Origin: Pseudeuparius sepicola
Taxonomy: Eukaryota; Arthropoda; Insecta; Coleoptera; Anthribidae
Length of the DNA stretch: 64,000 bases
Direction of reading: 5' to 3'
Assembly (NCBI GenBank): GCA_963920635.1
Contig: OY987308.1
Coordinates: 26,474,096-26,538,095 of the forward strand
This document shows positions 22,336-34,279 of this stretch, piece after piece (the stretch's first letter is position 1; each line of letters opens with the position of its first letter). A program made the translations under genes and the position numbers. The notes under the pieces are model-generated. The model ran no database searches, was not told the DNA's origin, and was given only the letters and a program-made list of their open reading frames with translations.

Positions 22336-22780
22336 AGTCGGGCGGGTCGGCACAGATCCGCCGCTATAGAGATTAGTTGTGATACGATCGTAGGTTAAGC
22401 TAAGACTGTATTTTTTCGAAGCTATCAATAAAAACTTGTAGGTGTAAGGAAGACGGTTGTTTTATTTAGTTGTCGTTGAAATTGAGTTAGAAAGCGAAGG
22501 GGGTTGGGGTTGTAACTACGTTTTTGAAATTATTTTGGGATGACTTTATGGAAATTCGACACTAGGTTCTTAAAAAGAAAGGTTTAAGCTTCGTTTTATA
22601 AAAAAGAACATTAAAATTGGTTGAGTTTTAAGAAATCTATATGGACCAATGTACTTGATGTTCCTTTTGTCACTTTCTATATTAATTTAGGAGTATATCC
22701 TTGAAATCTAAAGATATTTTCTTAATAATATAAGGGTGTAAGCTACATTTGACAAGAAAAAAACACCGTGTTTTTGCTAG

Positions 22781-23014
22781 GCGATTGGGTCGTGTCCGAG
22801 CAAGGAACAAATACAAACCGCCGGCGACCACTGTCCGATCTGCCACGAAAACTACGATTCCCCGGTGCTGCTGCAGTGCAGGCACATTTTCTGCGAGGGC
22901 TGCGTGTCGACGTGGTTCGACCGCGAGCAGACCTGCCCGTTGTGCCGGGCCAAGATCGTCGACGACCCGTCGTGGCGGGACGGGGCCACCTCGCACTTTG
23001 TGCAGTTGTTCTGA
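22781..23014 (+). CDS. Third copy of the RNFT RING exon
   Basis: Same acceptor, 78-codon frame, stop and AATAAA (23,106) as the first two copies, with no disabling change. Same interpretations as copy 2. Confidence 0.7.
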   Translation, partial: AIGSCPSKEQIQTAGDHCPICHENYDSPVLLQCRHIFCEGCVSTWFDREQTCPLCRAKIVDDPSWRDGATSHFVQLF

Positions 23015-23280
23015 AGTCGGGCGGGTCGGCACAGATCCGCCGCTATAGAGATTAGTTGTGATACGATCGTAGGTTAAGCTAAGACTGTATTTTTTCGAAG
23101 CTATCAATAAAAACTTGTAGGTGTAAGGAAGACGGTTGTTTTATTTAGTTGTCGTTGAAATTGAGTTAGAAAACGAAGGGGGTTGGGGTTGTAACTACGT
23201 TTTTGAAATTATTTTGGGATGACTTTATGGAAATTCGACACTAGGTTCTTAAAAAGAAAGGTTTAAGCTTCGTTTTATAA

Positions 23281-24440
23281 AAAAGAACATTAAAATTGGT
23301 CCACTTTTAAGAAAGTTACAAAATAAAGAAGATAGTCACAATTAATATAATATAAATGTAGGGGTTATGTTATGAAGAAAGATTTACTTATGTCTTAGAA
23401 AAAAAGAACATTAAAATTGATCAAGTTACAAAATGAAGAACTTAATCAAATTTTAAGCAATTTAAAAATATTCATATAAATGTAGTTATTATGTTTGGTA
23501 GTCTTTACAATTATTATATGGAAATTTAATATAAGCACCTTAAAGAAGAAGGTTTTAGCTACATTTCATTAAAAATAACATTAAAATTGGTGTAATTTTA
23601 AGAAAGTTACAAAAGAAGAACATAAGTCAAACTTCCAGCAATTTAAAAAATATATATAAATGTGTTGATTCTGTTTGGTAGTCTTTTCAATTATTTTAAA
23701 ATTATTGTATGCAAACGTAATTTGAGCACCTTAAAGACAAAGGTTTTAGCTACGTTTTATAAAGAAGAACATTAAAATTGGTCCATTAGAAAATAGTCAA
23801 ATTTGAAGCAATTTAAAAAATATATAAAAATATGGTTGAGTTTGGTAGTTTTTAAAATTATTTTGAAGTTATTTCATATAAATTTAATTTAAGCACCTTA
23901 AAGAAGATGACTTTAGCTATGTTTTATAAAAAAGAACATCAAAATTGGTAGAAAGTTACAAAACGAAGAATTTCAAGCAATTAAAAAAAATGTAGTGGTT
24001 ATCTTTGGTAGCATTTAAAATTATTTGGGAATAAGGTCTTAGCTACCTTTTATGAAAAAGAACATCAAAATTGGTCAATTTTGAAGAAAGTTACAAAAAA
24101 AAACAGTGAAATTTCAAGCAATTTAAAAATTTATTTAAATTGCGGTGGCTACGTTTTAATTTAAAATTAATTTAAGCACCTTAAAGAAGAAGGTTTTAGC
24201 TATGTTTTGTAAAAAAGAATATTAACATTGGTCTATCTTTAAGAAAGTTACAAAATAAAGAACGTAGTCGAATTTCAAGCAATGGAAAAAAAACATAAAA
24301 TGTAGTGGTTATGTTTGGTAGCATTTAAAATTATTTGGGAATTATTTTATGGAAATTAAATATGAGCTCCTCAAAAAATGAGGTTTTAGCTACCTTTTAT
24401 GAAAAAGAATACCAAAAATGTAGATGACTATTTAAAATTA
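23281..24440. repeat. Degenerate ~170-190-bp tandem repeat downstream of RNFT
   Basis: Continuation of the RNFT-intron repeat family (AAAAAAGAACATTAAAATTG, AAGAAAGTTACAAAA, GGTTTTAGCTACGTTTTATA). It is more diverged here and units vary in length. Confidence 0.8.
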
Positions 24441-24497
24441 TTTATTATTTATTTTTAAAGTGTTTGTTGGAAACTTAATTAATAATAATAATAATTC

Positions 24498-24700
24498 TCA
24501 CCCTCACAATACTCCAAACTAGGAGTACCCCAGAAGCAACCACATGCTTGTGCGGGGGAGGGGGGCAATTACTATTATTTTGTCTTCGTTGCCATTTGCG
24601 GCTAGGGCTGACTTTTTCCCCGATAGAACTAGGATAGCATTCGCTCAAGTACTACGGAAAACCCTAGAAAACCGTACTAATCCCAGTGAGTGTAGGACAA
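24498..24700. repeat. ~205-bp dispersed element, inverted copy at 31.6-31.8 kb
   Basis: The stretch CACAATACTCCAAACTAGG ... TGTGCGGGGGAGGGGGGCAA ... CTACGGAAAACCCTAGAAAA recurs as the reverse complement at 31,612-31,815 with about 95 per cent identity. No ORF. It looks like a MITE or SINE. Confidence 0.85.
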
Positions 24701-24813
24701 TAGTTCCTTTAAAAAATAATGTTTAAGCTATAAAAAAAAATAAAATTGGTATATTTTTAAGAAAATTACGGGGCACTGTTAATAAAAAACTGTCAGGTAA
24801 GAACGACGGTTGT

Positions 24814-24819
24814 TTTATT
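24814..24819 (-). terminator. PSAT poly(A) signal
   Basis: AATAAA on the minus strand, 76 bp after the PSAT stop codon. Confidence 0.6.
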
Positions 24820-24894
24820 TAATTATCCTAAAAATTAATTTAAAAAAAATGAAGGTACATTTCAACAGCCTCAACGAAAAGATCTGTTCAAGCA

Positions 24895-27800
24895 TCACTT
24901 TTTGCCGTATTGCTTTTGAAATTCATTCATAAATTTCACGAGCAGTTTCACGTCTTCAATTGTTACGGCGTTGTACAGGGAGGCCCTGATCCCTCCTACG
25001 CTCCTGTGCCCCTTCAGTTGGTACATCAAGAGCTTCTCTGCCTCCTCCAAGAACTTGGCTTCCAGTTCTTCGTTCCCGTCTTTACCGCCCACCCTGAAAG
25101 GCACGTTTATCCTGCTTCTGCAGTTTTCGTCGATTGGGCAACTGTAGAAACCGTTCGAACCTCTCATGGCGTTGTACAGTGCGTCGCTCTTTTCCTTGCT
25201 CTGTTTCTGCATGGCGTCGACGCCCCCATTCTTCTTTATCCACTGCAGAACCTTCTCGGTAACATATACACTAAAAAAGGAAACGATAAGCACCTCCGCT
25301 TTGTCTATCGATGAAGCTCACTTACGAGAATGTACTTGGAGTATTGTGCACCGAATTCTCCTTGGCAACGTGCGTGAAGTCGAACACCGAAGGACAGATG
25401 GGCATGGGGTCCCCCAAGAGATCGTCCCTTATTATGACGGCGACCACTCCCGACGGCCCGATATTCTTTTGTGCCCCGCCAAAGATGACGCCGAACTTGG
25501 AGACATCAACCTTCTTCGTCATGATGCTCGAGGACATGTCGCAAACTATGGGCACCCCTTGTGGCACGGTCGGTACGTACGGAAATTCGACGCCTAAAAA
25601 TATTCGGCAATAAGGCTCGGGCCCCGATACGCCTGCCGTCAGCACCTACCGTCGACGGTCTCGTTATCGCAATAATAGAAATAGCTGGCGTTCGGATTCA
25701 ACTTCCATGTGCTCTGGTGCGGTATGCTGCCGGGCCTGTCGGCTTTCGGGAACACCAAGTTGACGCTTCCGTACTTGGTGGCTTCTTTGGCCGCTTTGCC
25801 GGACCAGGTGCCGGTGACGGCGTAGTCGGCGGTGCCGGTACGGTTGAGTAGGTTGAGGGCGACGGCCGCGAACGCCCCGCAGCCCCCGCCTTGGATCAGG
25901 AGGATTTTGTAGTTGCTCGGCACCGATCTGAAGGGGGAATAGGTTGATAGGTAGAAGTGTTGGTCGATGAAAAGAGTAACAGTTGACGATGTAATGTAAA
26001 TGCTTACAGAAGTTCCCTGATGGCGTCCTGGGTGTCGTTGTTAATTTTCGAATATTCCTTCGACCTGTGGCTCATTTCGATAAGGCTCATCCCCGAGTTT
26101 TGGTACGACAGAAACTCATCTTGTACTTGTTTCAATACCTGGAAAAATAAAAGTAAGTACGATATGCCTATGTATGAGAGGCCACGATGCCTTATTCCAT
26201 TTTGAAATGTAGATAACTAGAGTAACCTAAATATGCAACACGCATATTTTGCATATTTAGCATATTATATGCATTTTTTAAATATTTGCATATATCCTTA
26301 AAATATGGCATATTGTGCATAATTGAAAGAATTTAGGATAATTTAAATCTTTGGCAGGCGTTTCATTCATTTTTGGGAACAGGGTTTTCCCAATATAATA
26401 TACTTAGCTAAATTATAATTTTATGGGCACTAATCTGGTGATCTGAAAAGGAATAAACTAGGTATTTATACCTATTTAATAAAGTACAATTATTAAAAAG
26501 GACAGAATTATAAATAGGTAAATATATTTATATACAAAGGATAATCCATTTCTGACGTGAGTTCCTTGTATTCGGAGGTAATCGAGGAAATTAAAACAAA
26601 CATTCGAAACAGATATTTTTACATATGTATTGATGAAACCACCGATTCAAGAGGACGTTATATTGCTCATTTATTGATTGGAGTTCTTAGCGGCGAGATT
26701 TTACCAAAATGTTACCTCCTTATCAACATTTTTTCTCCCTACACCTGTTCCTACTGATAATTTTTTGCTCGTTTTGTCAGATGCAGCACCGTACATGGTA
26801 AGAGCCGGGCAAAATTTGAAAATCTTTTATCCGAAGTTGATACATGTAACATGCCTCTGCTTGCTCATGCTTTAAATAGGGTTGCTGAGAAAATTAGGAA
26901 ACATTTTACGCTTGTAAATAGTTTAATTTCCAACATGAAAAACTATAAGGGTTCAGTTCTACAAAGAAAAACTACCAAACACTCCTCTTCCACCTCAACC
27001 TGTTATTACAAGATGGGGCATACTTGGTTGGAAGCGGCATTTTTTTATTGTGAGAATTTTTGCCAACTGAGATCTAAGTTCAGAATTTTCGAACGAATCT
27101 TCCCAGTCCCTTACAGATGTTAAACAACTATTCGAAAACAAGGAAATAAAGAAACAACTTTCCTTTCTAAAAGCAAATTACCTATAGCTTTCTTTCTAAA
27201 ACAATAACACAAATGGAGGAATCTAATTTGCCATTAACCATTAATCTGAGGTTGCTTTTCAAAATGTCACAGGAAAAATTGGGGACAAAATATTTCAAAA
27301 ATTTAGAAATGTGATGGGAAAAAATGGGGGGGGGGGGTTTCAGTTTCTTAGCCAAGTTTCTTAGCCCAGTAGCAAATATTTTAAAGGGAGATTTTACCGA
27401 ATCCATCGATTTGGATCCTGTGATAGGAAGCGCACCTCTTAACATCGGTTGATGTGGAAAGGAGTTTCTCCATTTATAAATTTTTATATTCTGATAGAAG
27501 ACAAAATTTTTTTAATTGGGAATTTTGAGCAACATTTAGTGGTTTATTGTTTTTACAACTAAATTTCAACCTGATTTTTATAATTTATAATAAATGCATA
27601 TTTAGATTTAGTTCAATGGCCCTGTATATAGAAAATTTAAAATAAAATATTGTTACTTTTACTATGTATAAATGCATTTAGAAATTTGTATGTATGTACA
27701 TTATATATGTTTATTTGTAAATGAAACAATAAATTTATATTTTTAAAGTGTTTCTTAATTTGCATATTTTCAACATTTTCCTGCATATTTTGACTAAATT

Positions 27801-28038
27801 ATTTGCATATTTTGAGGGTTTCGACTTGCATATTTGGGTTACTCTATAGATACCGATGCAATATGCGTTGTTTGTTGGTAACAGCCTAAATACATTGTTT
27901 ACGGGCTATTTGGAAAAACACCAGTTCTATAGAACTGTAAACAGTTCAACAATGTAATTAATTCTAGTTTTTACATACCTCTCTGGGTAATTTGGCAGGC
28001 CCAGCTCCAAAATTGAGTGCAGACTGACTAGATCCCAT
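24895..28038 (-). CDS. PSAT1: Phosphoserine aminotransferase
   Basis: Predicted exons 5' to 3': 28038-27979, 26138-26008, 25927-25650, 25593-25326, 25270-24895 (370 aa, as human PSAT1). The enzyme converts 3-phosphohydroxypyruvate and glutamate to phosphoserine and 2-oxoglutarate with pyridoxal phosphate, the second step of serine synthesis in the cytosol. Landmarks are [50 protein letters not shown], the PLP lysine in [11 protein letters not shown], and [20 protein letters not shown] near the end. Every exon junction keeps phase. The usual GQF after GGGCG is AF here. Intron 1 is expanded to 1.84 kb by a hAT-like insertion. Confidence 0.96.
26218..27846. mobile_element. hAT-like DNA transposon in PSAT intron 1
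   Basis: The ends are TAGAGTAACCTAAATATGCA and the reverse complement of TAGAGTAACCCAAATATGCA. The flanking 8-bp repeats are TAGATAAC (26,210-26,217) and TAGATACC (27,847-27,854), one mismatch. The 8-bp duplication and the internal transposase remnant fit hAT. Subterminal GCATATTT motifs are dense at both ends. Confidence 0.88.
26557..27125 (+). pseudogene. hAT-like transposase remnant
   Basis: Successive frames read [20 protein letters not shown], then [19 protein letters not shown] then [11 protein letters not shown], then [15 protein letters not shown]. The DETTD and LSDAAPYM...[12 protein letters not shown] blocks are those of hAT transposases of the CGGBP1-associated type. At least two frameshifts and early stops make it inactive. 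Confidence 0.75.
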
Positions 28039-28039
28039 C

Positions 28040-30580
28040 TTCACACAAAAAATGCACGCGCAATCTGTCCAAGTCTATTGCTGATTATAGCAAAACTACC
28101 GGAGAAATTAGTTCTCCTTTCACTTTAAACCGGTTGGCCGGTCCGTACGATTAATAAAGGATCCCACTGGGTACTGCGCGGTACCGAAGTGGGGGGGGGG
28201 GGGGTACCACCAGTTGTGGTACCGTCCGCACCAATCTAAACGATTGCGTATCTGGAATCGATTGATTAACGCGTCGTTGTTGATAAAAATGTTTGCTTCC
28301 GGAATTATCTAGTCTGTGCACTGCGTGAGAGGTTATCGGAACAAGAAAATACTGGCGAATTTTTCAGATATAATTTGGTGCGGTCAGACTGGTCTAGATT
28401 AATTATTGTGATAATTTTCAACGATAACATGTTTGCGGATAGGTTTTTTTTTATACAATGAAAGCAATCAAATTGATCCATCGTTTGTTTATAATTAAGA
28501 AAAGGTTTAGTGTTTTATTTACGATTGATTAATTTGTTAGAAATTTTTCAATAGAAAATTAAGTGCGCAAAAAACAAATTTATGGGAAATTTTACGGTAG
28601 TTTTGTTTATATAGGTGTTTAAACGAAATTTCGATAAAACCAGTTTGTAGGTCAAGTGTTTTATCTTTATCGTCTTTATCTATGTTACAGTGGTGCCAAT
28701 AATGAAAATGACTTAAAACAAAAGATTTATGTCGTTTGTAGCTCGGAAACATAACTGGAACTTATTGTGTATTTATTTATAAGAAAACAAAATGCTTAGG
28801 CACGATTTTGGATCTTTTCTAAAGAAAAACTTGTATCAATGAAATTTAGCAGAAATCTGAATAAAGGAAATAGCCGGCAGCTTGCAAAGATGATAAACAT
28901 GATAATAAAATTAATGCGTAAGTGAAACGTCGAGAATAATCTGGGTATACTATTTTTTAATCCCCATACCGGTTGTCACATCTTGCGACATTTATTTTCA
29001 CGAAAAGGGGAAAACAAAACATGTTTGCAAAAACTGCAAAAACAATTCGGTGTTTCTCAACTTGTTGCCAACCGCTATAATATAGAAGATTCCTTTATCT
29101 CATTATTATATTATTCCTTGCATCATCGAAAATTTATTATGCCACTTCTACCAGTGTGTGCCGATTGTCAATGTCATGCCTAACTAAAACTAACGGTAGA
29201 AATAGTATATTATACACTTAGGTTGAGAAGTGAGCCATTATTTACCGAATAAGTGTATATAGAATTTTTTTACTACTAACATTGAAATACATATTGCCAT
29301 ATTTTACATATTTGATTAGATTTAGCCTGGGAGTTCAGTTGTCAAGCTGACAAAATGAAACTAATTTTTAAACGTCATATAGAAAATTTTTCATTATTTA
29401 CCTACGTATTTTTTTATTATCATTATTTACCTAGGTAGAGAAATATTACTTCTGATTAGAGGAATAGGTAAATAATGGTGATTTCTCAGGTTAGTAGCAA
29501 AAAATAGTAATTTATGTAACACGTGCGTAAACTATAGTATTTTTCGGCATGATTGCGGAATTTCAGACACCGCTGAATGATGAAATAAGACACGTTTGCC
29601 CAAGTATTTCATACAATATTTTTACGGCAGTCATGGCATGAACAAATTGTAGTTAAATGTTGTGATTTTTGTGTTTTTTTAGCACGCTGTAAAGTGATGA
29701 ACAGTGCGTAAAGTGATCTACTTTGATATGATTATTTTACGCACTAATGCCATAAAGTTTTACCAAAATCGTATGGACATACGTCCAAAAGCAATAAATT
29801 TTGTAAATATTGACATTATAGTTCTTCGATATTTTCTCATCAATTTTCTAAATAAAATAAATAAGTTTCATAATATTATAAATATGTATTAATTTTTCGA
29901 CATTTCGTAAATATGTCATGAAAATTGTACATAGGTACTTAAATATTTATCACAAATAGAATATATTATCAAACTTGATGCAAAGTTTGTAAAATTTCAA
30001 TAGTTCTCTCCAAAAGTGGCTTTATTTTAATATTTCGTGAAGTAAGAATTCGTAATAAAAGATAATAAAAACATCGCCATAACTTAAAAAAATTACCTAC
30101 ATCTTTAATCCAAGGTGTGTTTAGAAAATGACATTTTTATGATATTGTACAGGTGTACATTCATAGTCGGTTCACTTTCATATGAAACAAATGGATTTTC
30201 CTCCATGGTCAGCTTGATTAATCATTTTAACGTTTGGTATGTGGTATGTCGACTCCACAAAATACAATAATTGTTTCACGCAGCAGAACACCCTGTATAC
30301 ACCATCTCGGCAGCCTCTCCCCTCGCACCCCTCCCCGCCCCCTCTCCCAGTCTCCCCAACGATCGAAATCGAGCCAGCTCCATACAGAATCCAACTAACC
30401 CCAAAGGGGCACCCCCTTGATAGCCGAGATATTAGTAGCTTATAGCTGGTGTATAGGGGTAAATTAGGTGGTGTTTGTGCGAATAAAATAAACGTGCGAG
30501 TGTCGTTTTCAAAGGTATAGGATAAAACGGCGAATTTTCCCATTGTTCAAAGCTCCTTCGCGATCGTAAATCAGAATTAA
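28040..30580. other. Intergenic region, no gene seen
   Basis: AT-rich with a G13-14 run and a GGTACCAC/GTGGTACC palindrome near 28,187-28,224, just upstream of the PSAT gene. A short pyrimidine-rich block lies at 30,300-30,360. I find no supported coding sequence or RNA gene. Confidence 0.5.
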
Positions 30581-30703
30581 TGCCTCTCTATTTATAAGAG
30601 TGGCGAAAATAATATTTTATTGGCCATTCGGAGGCCGATAATATACGTATTTTTCATTCGGATAGTGCTCAGCCGACAGGTGAGCGAGTGCTATAGCAAG
30701 AAA

Positions 30704-31453
30704 ATGTCACACGATAAAGCCGTATCCACGGAAGACCTCTGCACGTCCGAAGAACAAAACAACGGCAACACCATACTTGGAGCCTTGAGATTGGAGGCGA
30801 TCCTAAATACCCTGGTCGAAAACAAGGTTGAGGCGCTCAAAAACGACAACAGGAGATCGTTCAGTGTTAGTTCTAGCCCTAGGAAACTCTTGGAAAAATT
30901 GAGGTCGCCTAAAAGCTCCGTTAAGGTCGAAAACGAGAGGGCGCACGACGGAAAGCGTAGGAAAAGATTACACCATAGGCAAGGTTTCGAGGAAAGGCAC
31001 CAGTTTAAACGACAAGGTAAAAGGGGAGGAGCGTACAACCGAACGAAGTAAAATATTATGTCCTTTTATGTAGTTTTGCGTCAAGAAATATCGGTTTCCT
31101 CTCCGGACAGCCAAGAGGTCGTGCCGCAGAGATCGAACTATAACGGACAATTGGCGATGCAATACGACGCATGCGCGTACGCGAGCTGTCATTCGTTGCC
31201 GGAGCGCAGCAGGAACGAGTGCTGCTGCGCAGAGGGAAGCTCCGGAGCAATGTGAAAAAGTAGGAGGACATATCATGTGGTATGACTAAATGTTTATTTT
31301 TGTAGAAATATGAGATTCGTGGAAGACTATATTTCCGTAAAAATGGGCAGTTATGGAGAAATGGAGACGGACGAAATGATATCCGAAGAAATGATGAGGA
31401 GGGCTAGGAGGAAAAGGAGGAGGAGGAGAAAAAGTAGAATGAAAAGGAGGTAA
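30704..31453 (+). CDS. Unrecognised basic protein
   Basis: Predicted exons: 30704-31016, 31086-31251, 31306-31453 (208 aa). Exon 1 begins MSHDKAVSTEDLCTSEEQNN and contains GALRLEAILNTLVENKVEAL, a likely helix, then SSPRKLLEKLRSPKSS. Exon 2 has a cysteine-rich patch (YDACAYASCHS, NECCCAEG). Exon 3 ends in a long Arg/Lys run after METDEMISEEMMRRAR. Junctions 1-2 keep phase with normal signals. The exon 2 donor (AAT|GTGAAA, 31251) is weak, so the third exon is less certain. A TATA-like TATTTATAAG lies near 30,590 and AATAAA overlaps the stop region at 31,455. I do not recognise a family; the basic tail suggests nucleic-acid or nuclear association, as inference only. Confidence 0.5.
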
Positions 31454-31611
31454 AAATAAAAAAAATCTACAAAAAATACATTAAAATAATTCAATCGATC
31501 AATTTACCAGAGAAATTTTTAAGCATTTTAAGGCAACTGTTACCATCATTATTTCTCAATCTCAAGCATTTTTTGGAAATTAGCTTTATCCGTGTGATTT
31601 ACTAATTGTCT

Positions 31612-31815
31612 TACACTCACTGGGATTGCTACGGTTTTCTAGGGTTTTCCGTAGTACTTGAGCGAATGCTATCCTAGTTCTATCAGGAAAAAAGTCGGCC
31701 CTAGCCGCAAATGGCAACGAAGACAAAATAATAGTAATTGCCCCCCTCCCCCGCACAAGCATGTAATTGCTTCTGGGGTACTCATAGTTTGGAGTATTGT
31801 GACGGTGAGAATTAT
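31612..31815. repeat. Inverted copy of the 24.5-kb dispersed element
   Basis: Reverse complement of 24,498-24,700, including the poly-G tract and CTAGGGTTTTCCGTAGTACT. From 31,815 to 32,950 the sequence is AT-rich, with one diverged unit of the RNFT-intron repeat (32,830-32,910) and no gene. Confidence 0.85.
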
Positions 31816-33204
31816 TTTTATTATATTAAAAAAATAATTAGTCAAATTTTATGCAATAATAATATAATAAATAGTAAATGAATTATTTAGCACAGTGCGG
31901 CAACTATAATATCAGACAACATTTGAAATTAAATAAGGTTTATGAGTAGGTACTGTATTAAATCTATAGAGCATAATATGTTTCATAATTTGATGTTAAA
32001 TAATATTAATTTTTCATTATTTTTATTTCTCCCTATTTCAATAAATAATTTGAATTCGATATAAACCAGTTGATTTTGTTTAAATGGCGTGTAAAGTAAA
32101 AATTTTGATTATCTATATTGAATATAAGTATTTCCAATTTTTCACAGAAAAAAATTCTTCATTTTATAAATAAGAATAAAAATATTTCTCACTATATTTT
32201 GATTAACACTTAACATATTTAGATTTTGATGCTCACAAATTATGTTCGTACGTTTTTTACAATTTAATATAATTCTAAAAGGTTTATTCTGTAATTTTTT
32301 TTAAATTCTCGATATGACTGTTATTTTTAGCATAAACAAAATGGTAGAACAATATTGAAAATTGGGAAATATTATGGATTTAAATACAGTTTTAAAAATT
32401 TTGCAAGGTCTTTTGATATCGGTAGTCGATAGCATGCCAATGTTTTTACTAATTTTTTAAACAAATGAGAGACTTGTTTATTGAAATTAAAATTTTTATT
32501 CAAAATAATTCCTATAAATAGTTCATTTTTTAATTAAAATCGATATTTTCATTATTTATTCTCAAATCACGACATGTGTAAAATTTTTATTTTTCTCTTA
32601 CCAGAGATAATCAAATTTTATTTTTGAAACATATAATTTTAATTTATTTTTACATAAAATTAAATAAAAAATTGTTCACCTACAAAAAGCTGCATTTTAC
32701 ATTTTTTTACAAAACTTACTAGGTTACTCGTATGTCAAATAAATAAAAAAGGGTTCCCAAAACAGATCACTGCGGTACACCATTTTTACAAAAAAATTGG
32801 GGATTATTTTGTGCAAATCTAATGTTAGATTCTTAAATAGGATAGTTTCGTTCACATTTTATAAAAATGAACATTAAAAGTTGGTCCATTGTTAAGAAAC
32901 TTGAAAGAATATATAAGAAGTAGGTTGTATAAACGGTAGGTACCTACCTATTTTAAGTTCCCATTCTATTTTTACATGAAAGACGATCATTTAATTGTTT
33001 TCCCACGGTCACGCAAGCGTCTGTATTTTATAATTGTACCCGCAAAAAGCATCATTCATGTTGTTTTCTATCGAACACATTTCCAAAGAACTGACGCATG
33101 GAACGCTTGGGTATTTTTCAAAATGCCGATGAATTGGAACAGGAACATAACAATGATTCACGAAAGAAACGCCAGAGGCAATAATAACGAGACCTTCCAC
33201 CAGC

Positions 33205-34274
33205 ATGGCCCTACACCCCCACATGATGCACCATCAAGTCAGCATCGACCGAGAAACGATGAAACACTACGAGGCCGACGATCTGCCGCCAAGGGCCAAG
33301 TGGACGATCGTAGCCACGGCCTGCCTGCTGCTGTTCATGTGCCTGCTACTTGTCGGCATCACCCTGAGGATGGCCCCTCTCATCGACGAAATCGGTGAGG
33401 GATTGACAGGTCTGCGGACGGTGCCATAGAATGTCAACCGCTCGTTTCGCCCATCGCGTTTAAAGTATAGGCACTATTTATATCCCAATGTATACATTCG
33501 GTACTATTTTAAACGAAAGAGTTTGTACCGGTCGTTCGTAGTCTGCGAAATGTGCGAACGCGGTAACCACCTAATGGCCGCGAATTGCAAGAGACCCAGG
33601 CGCAGTCGAAGCCTGGAAGATCTCGACAGGTACGACAGAAGGCGGTCGAGAAATAATAGGAGGAGGCAGAGCGTGCACGCCGTTAGTACTTCGAGGAAAC
33701 ATTCGAAACGGAGAGGTAGCCACCATTCGAGAAGGGAATCGAGGGTTAGCTACATTTCAAAAAATTCGGACACAAGGTAACTTTGTACGTTAAAACGCGA
33801 GGCACCCTGTATAAATACCGCATAATTATTGTAGCTTGTTAGATGTGGAACGCAGAAGGTCGTCGCAGCTAAGCTACAGCACTCACGATAACCGAATCTT
33901 CTGTTCATTAATCGAACGCGAAATGACAAAAAAGCAGAAGAAACGCAAACGAATAGTGAACACTATTGTCGCGATATTTTTTATGTTGTTTTGCGTGAGT
34001 ATTTTGGCGGTCATAGTGACTTTGACGCACCAAACGACGACGACGGTACAAGAAAACAATTCTACGAAAAATTTGACGTACTACACTTTTTCACCGCATC
34101 CAGACATGCTTAGGGCGAAGCTAATTTGATATTCTATGGCAACGTTTAAATGGAATGACAGTTGTTTGTAACGTTTTTTTTTAATTTTCAGTTCGTGAAG
34201 AGAACGAAAAACTTCTAAATTCGATAAGCCACACAGGAAATTCTTCTTTAACCGTCCAAAATGATTTAAAGTAG
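33205..34274 (+). CDS. Small single-pass membrane protein, unrecognised
   Basis: Predicted exons 33205-33394 and 34192-34274 (90 aa). The sequence begins MALHPHMMHHQVSIDRETMK and has one membrane segment, WTIVATACLLLFMCLLLVGI. It continues RMAPLIDEI, then V (codon split across the intron) and REENEKLLNSISHTG, ending at TAG 34272. Donor ATCG|GTGAGG and acceptor TTTTCAG are good and the phase is kept. The 797-nt intron contains a second open gene on the same strand. The family is not recognised; a type II or tail-anchored orientation is possible. Confidence 0.6.
33550..34129 (+). CDS. Second small membrane protein, nested in the intron of the 33205 gene
   Basis: Predicted exons 33550-33776 and 33835-34129 (173 aa). 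It starts MCERGNHLMAANCKRPRRSR, is very rich in Arg/Ser (SRSLEDLDRYDRRRSRNNRR), and has one membrane segment, IVNTIVAIFFMLFCVSILAV, followed by IVTLTHQTTTTV and possible N-glycosylation sites (NNST, NLT). Junction AG|GTAACT to TGTAG|C keeps phase. It could be a separate nested gene, or share an upstream exon with the 33205 gene as an alternative transcript. Family not recognised. Confidence 0.6.
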
Positions 34275-34279
34275 CGTTA

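Larger units (their letters stand above)
21240..23280 (+). repeat. 679-bp tandem triplication carrying the RING exon
   Basis: Identical landmarks recur every 679 bp: exon starts at 21,423, 22,102 and 22,781, and AATAAA at 21,748, 22,427 and 23,106. The three copies differ at only a few bases (for example TATATCTTTG in copy 1 and TATATCCTTG in copies 2 and 3). The unit spans intron repeat, RING exon, stop, poly(A) signal and flank. Confidence 0.95.
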
